Under the pieces are notes generated by a model. That model saw only the letters and a list, made by a program, of their open reading frames with translations, did no database searches and was not told the DNA's origin. Positions 60,933 to 64,000 of a DNA stretch of 64,000 bases are shown here, one piece after another (positions within the stretch are counted from its first letter, which is position 1; each line of letters starts with the position of its first letter). Made by a program: the position numbers and the translations under genes. This DNA is from Schistocephalus solidus (taxonomy: Eukaryota > Platyhelminthes > Cestoda > Diphyllobothriidea > Diphyllobothriidae): contig WEDG01004265.1 of assembly GCA_017591395.1 (NCBI GenBank), positions 48,950-112,949 on the forward strand, in the 5' to 3' direction.

Positions 60933-61430
60933 GAGAGGAGAGACCACAGAAAATATGAGTAGATTTATACAGTCTTTTTCGGGATTATTCTGCCTTCATT
61001 CAGCCAATCATAACCGTGACTACCAGCTGGGACTGGAAACACAATCATACTCTCGAGTACGGCGCAGACAGTCCACACACTGGGTGTAGCAGATGGGTCA
61101 TTAGCACTTCATCGAACCGAAGTTCATCAGTGCCTCGCCACCTGCTTCGGGATGCCAATAGATAGGTGTGCGCCTATTCCTGTTTGAATAAATACCCGAT
61201 CTGCAGCGACAGAGTGACAGGTGGCGTGACACTGATGAACTTCGGATCGATGAAGTGCTAATGACCCATCTGCTACACCCAGTGTGTGGATTGTCTGCGC
61301 CGTACTCGAGCGTATGATTGTGTTTCCAGTCCCAGCTGGTACTCAGGATTATTATGGGCTGAATGAAGGCAGAATAAGCCCGAAAAAGACTGTATCCATC
61401 TACCCCTATTTTCGGTCGTCTCTCCTCTCT
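60933..61430. repeat. Large fold-back (inverted repeat) element
   Basis: Arms 60933-61143 and 61200-61430 are reverse complements over about 210 bp with minor differences, e.g. GGTGTAGCAGATGGGTCATT against AATGACCCATCTGCTACACC. The loop is about 56 bp. Part of the loop (61155-61185) also pairs with 60816-60850, so more than one fold is possible. One arm has a single-copy relative at 14285-14570. Confidence 0.88.
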
Positions 61431-61739
61431 GCAATATATATTTTTATATATATATCACGATAGTAATTTCTGAAATTATTAAGTACATGACGTGGAATTT
61501 GGTGAGCGAGACATTACTTGTTAAAGACAGACCCGAAATTTCAATAAAAATTTGAGTTCAAGACCATCAACTACTGTGGACTAACCCCGTATTACCCATT
61601 CTGCAAACACGTAGTACTACATATAGTACACATTTCATATGGCCATGACGTTATACGTTATATCTAGGCTTATAGCTACTTCGTAGATCTGGAGTACTAT
61701 ATAACGTATAATATAATTCTGCTTATATTACTAGCCACT

Positions 61740-62030
61740 ACAGCTGCTGGCAGGGCTCTAGAGTGAGCTCAAAGGTATAACGGGATGAGCGATTCCCGTA
61801 ACACGTCAGTGAGTGTCAATATACCACTGTTAAAATTCCCGATCGAAAGCGACAAGACAAGAACTCGTTGCGCAGTGGGTTAGAGCTTTGGATTCTTACT
61901 AATAAATTTCAAGTTCAAGCCAGGGGTTCCACAAAACATGGGGTTGGGTATGTCAAGTTGATGAGCCAGAAATGGTCATTCCAGTCTACCTTGCCTTTGC
62001 CGGTAATGTCTTTGTGATATAAATATCTAT
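61740..62030 (+). repeat. SINE-A copy, plus strand, diverged
   Basis: CCCGATCGAAAGCGACAAG, GCGCAGTGGGTTAGAGC (A-box), AAGTTCAAGCC (decayed B-box) and GAGCCAGAAATGGTCATTCC, in the same order as 62405-62710. Confidence 0.7.
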
Positions 62031-62216
62031 GAATGGTAGTAATAGTAGGTAGTAGGTAGAAGTCCAATCGGTTCTTCGGGATAATATATGAAATCGTATT
62101 TGTAATTTTTTGACACTGGTTCCCGAGGTCACTATTATAATATAGTAAATGTACGAAAAATAATAAATGGAACAAAAGTGCTCAAAAAAATTGATATAGA
62201 GGACGTCGGTATTCCA

Positions 62217-62218
<2 letters not shown>

Positions 62219-62286
<68 letters not shown>
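62219..62286. repeat. (TA)n microsatellite, about 34 units
   Basis: Uninterrupted TA tract adjoining the SINE-A palindrome. Confidence 0.95.
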
Positions 62287-62288
<2 letters not shown>

Positions 62289-62291
62289 ATA

Positions 62292-62400
62292 TGTGGAACC
62301 GACAAAAGACAGGGAGATTGAATGGCCATTTCTGGCTTATTAGCCGGCTAATAAGCCAGAAATGGCCATTCCGGTCTCCCTTGTCTTTGTCGGTTCCACA
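62292..62400. repeat. Palindrome of two SINE-A tails
   Basis: Two 54-bp arms, centre near 62346 (TTAGCCGGCTAA), agree almost perfectly. Each arm is the SINE-A tail (AATGGCCATT, CTTTGTCGGTTCCAC). The outer left end begins directly after the TA tract. Confidence 0.92.
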
Positions 62401-62404
62401 TTAT

Positions 62405-62710
62405 CAACATATGCTACACGTCGCTATGCGACTGCCTGTGAGTACTCTAGTCAGAGTTCCAGGGCACAACGGAACATAAATGTTCCTTAAGCAGATCAGT
62501 GAGCCACACACTATCATCATATTCCCGATCGCAACCGACAAAGCCACGAGCCCGTGGCTCAATGGTAGAGCATTCGACTCAAATACCAAAGGTCGTGGGT
62601 TCGAATCCCAGGTGTGCCACACTTGGGATTGGGTATGACTGGCTGATGACGGCTAATAAGCCAGAAATGGCCATTCCTGTCTCCCTTGTCTTTGTCGGTT
62701 CCACCTTATC
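62405..62710 (+). repeat. SINE-A copy, plus strand, best preserved
   Basis: Contains the tRNA-like head (62550-62619) and the tail CCAGAAATGGCCATTCC with CCTTGTCTTTGTCGG, then an A/T-rich end. It lies just after the palindrome of its own tail. Confidence 0.8.
62550..62619 (+). other. tRNA-like head of SINE-A
   Basis: D-arm-like GCTCAATGGTAGAGC (A-box) and T-arm TGGGTTCGAATCCCA (B-box) are well formed. The acceptor and anticodon stems do not pair properly. It could promote RNA polymerase III transcription, but it is a SINE head and not a working tRNA. Confidence 0.75.
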
Positions 62711-62769
62711 AAAAATATATATTTAATGAAATACGGGCATCCCAAGATATTTAATGAGAAAAGACCAAA

Positions 62770-63065
62770 TTCTTTGGGAAAATAATAACTTTAATGCGTA
62801 AATTTTCGAGACTGGTCCCTCAGCTCATCGTCAGATTACGGGTAGTGTACAGGAACAATTAATTAATTAACCGTGTCTAATAAAGGATTCTACAGTTGGG
62901 CAAAACGCAAACCAATACGCGTTGAGTGCATTCTGTCATCCTGCCGTGATTGGTTCTGCGCCCTTGAATTCGTCCTTAACGATTTTGTATGCGGCATCCA
63001 AATCGATATGCCGGTTGATGCATGCCCCATCTGATTGCATTGCTTCCAGGAATTGATGGCCTTTT
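62770..63065 (-). mobile_element. PLE tail fragment 1, with hammerhead-like motif
   Basis: The minus strand carries the end of a GIY-YIG domain (around 63050-62990: EAMQSD, then INRHIDLDAA) and a pseudo-LTR with core CTGACGA (62828-62834), a stem II of GAGCTG with CAG/CTC, and GAAAATTTACG (62797-62807). Stem I is weak. Confidence 0.65.
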
Positions 63066-63069
63066 CTGT

Positions 63070-63400
63070 TTGAGTTCTTTGGGAACAAAATAACTATTTA
63101 GTAAAATTTCGAATCTGGCCCCCCAGTTCGTCTTCAAACAAATGGGAATGTACAGAAAACCGTTAACCTTACACAATTCCTAACACAATTTTCTATGGTT
63201 GGCTAAGTTCGAGCCAATAGAAGTTCAGAGTTTTATCCGGTCAATAGTGACAGTTTTCGCTTCCCTTGAGAAATATTTCATTGGCCTCTTAATCGATATG
63301 CCTGTTATTGCATGCCTCGTCTGAGCGCATTGCCTCCATAAATTTGCGGCCCTTCCTTCAGTATTCAGTATCTGTATCAGTATATTTGAAGGAGATGTAG
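63070..63400 (-). mobile_element. PLE tail fragment 2, tandem to fragment 1
   Basis: Collinear with fragment 1: GGGAACAAAATAACT, AAATTTCGAATCTGG, and an INRHIDLEA-like stretch (63290-63320). The hammerhead core is decayed (AAGACGA at 63128-63134). Confidence 0.6.
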
Positions 63401-64000
63401 GTGAGTCACCTTTGAATTCCCTATTTGTACATGCGAGTTGTGGTATCAAAAAAATAGTATCTCGATATGTTGGCGAGGCCAACATAGTGGAACATAGTTA
63501 AAAAAGAGCAGACAGTGAAAAAAACTCCCGGTGATATTTAGGAGAAAAAAACTGTTGCCCTTGGGAAGGGGTCCAAAGGGGCGCATTTCGGAGGTCACAT
63601 GAATCAGCCAGATTCTCCCTTGCTGATTGCAGAGTCCGTTGAGGGATTTCAAAGGCGGAAATATATGTCCAGATCATCCTCGGTCCATTGCGGTTCGAAC
63701 CAAGGGAGAACATTCATACACCTCATGGACGACGGTCGCCAGGTCCAGCTGATGCAAATACTCACGGTGTCACCAAGGTGCAAATAAGTTAAGCAGCGAA
63801 GACCACGAGGACCCCAGCATGGGAATAATGGGAGAATGCAAGCCCTCGAACTAAAATAACAAACATAAAGAAATGTTACTCAAATATAGCTAGTAGTATC
63901 ATAAATGCATTATTTTATGACGTCACACTTGCAGCTTTCAGTTAGCGTTGTAGATCGCACCATTATATCGATCTAACTTTCGCTTAAAAACCTCCAAGGA
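63401..64000. other. No feature recognised
   Basis: No supported feature. Short frames on both strands lack motifs. Confidence 0.4.

Noticed and set aside
62550..62619. Possible functional tRNA gene
   Set aside because: The D and T arms are good, but the acceptor and anticodon stems do not pair and the sequence sits inside a repeated SINE.

Overview
This is a stretch of a repeat-rich animal genome, most likely a flatworm and probably a tapeworm of the diphyllobothriid kind. That is inference. It rests on long introns, several Penelope-like retroelements (PLEs), degraded copies of a zinc-finger repeat I associate with tapeworm genomes, and tRNA-derived SINEs. There are no operons or bacterial signals, and ordinary coding density is very low.

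The only host gene I can support is the 3' end of an ether-a-go-go (EAG/KCNH) voltage-gated potassium channel on the + strand. Three exons are visible: 19179-19431 and 34433-34632, which together encode most of the cyclic-nucleotide-binding-homology domain, and 35710-37334, which encodes the C-linker-distal tail, a C-terminal coiled coil and the stop codon. A polyadenylation signal lies at 37610. The exon phases join exactly (G|GT, then codon boundary). The last exon needs a one-base shift at a G4 run near 36249 to stay open. The transmembrane and pore exons are not visible and probably lie upstream of the window.

Mobile DNA dominates the rest. PLE pieces lie at 4804-7478 (-, decayed, flanked by two direct pseudo-LTRs), 7594-8814 (-, 5'-truncated with an inverted end), 23400-24225 (+), 24570-26115 (-), 26440-27660 (+), 54029-56816 (-, almost intact apart from one inserted base) and 62770-63400 (-, two tail fragments). 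Several carry hammerhead-ribozyme-like motifs in their pseudo-LTRs, as described for PLEs, and several abut (TA)n tracts. Two tRNA-derived SINE families (called SINE-A and SINE-B here) recur, often head-to-head. Other repeats are small inverted-repeat elements whose interior is degenerate telomere-like CCCTAA sequence (9446, 16682 and relatives), a large fold-back at 60933-61430, an 82-bp minisatellite of five units at 20991-21396, and three unclassified dispersed families (R1, R2, R3).

Layout: 1-4.2 kb mostly unrecognised; 4.2-9.7 kb repeat cluster; 9.7-19.2 kb AT-rich, presumed channel intron; 19.2-37.6 kb channel 3' end with a 15-kb intron holding the minisatellite, a PLE nest and zinc-finger relics; 38.7-51.5 kb SINE and R-family islands; 54.0-56.9 kb the best-preserved PLE; 58.9-63.4 kb fold-backs, SINE-A copies and PLE tails. 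All similarities were judged by eye, without database searches.
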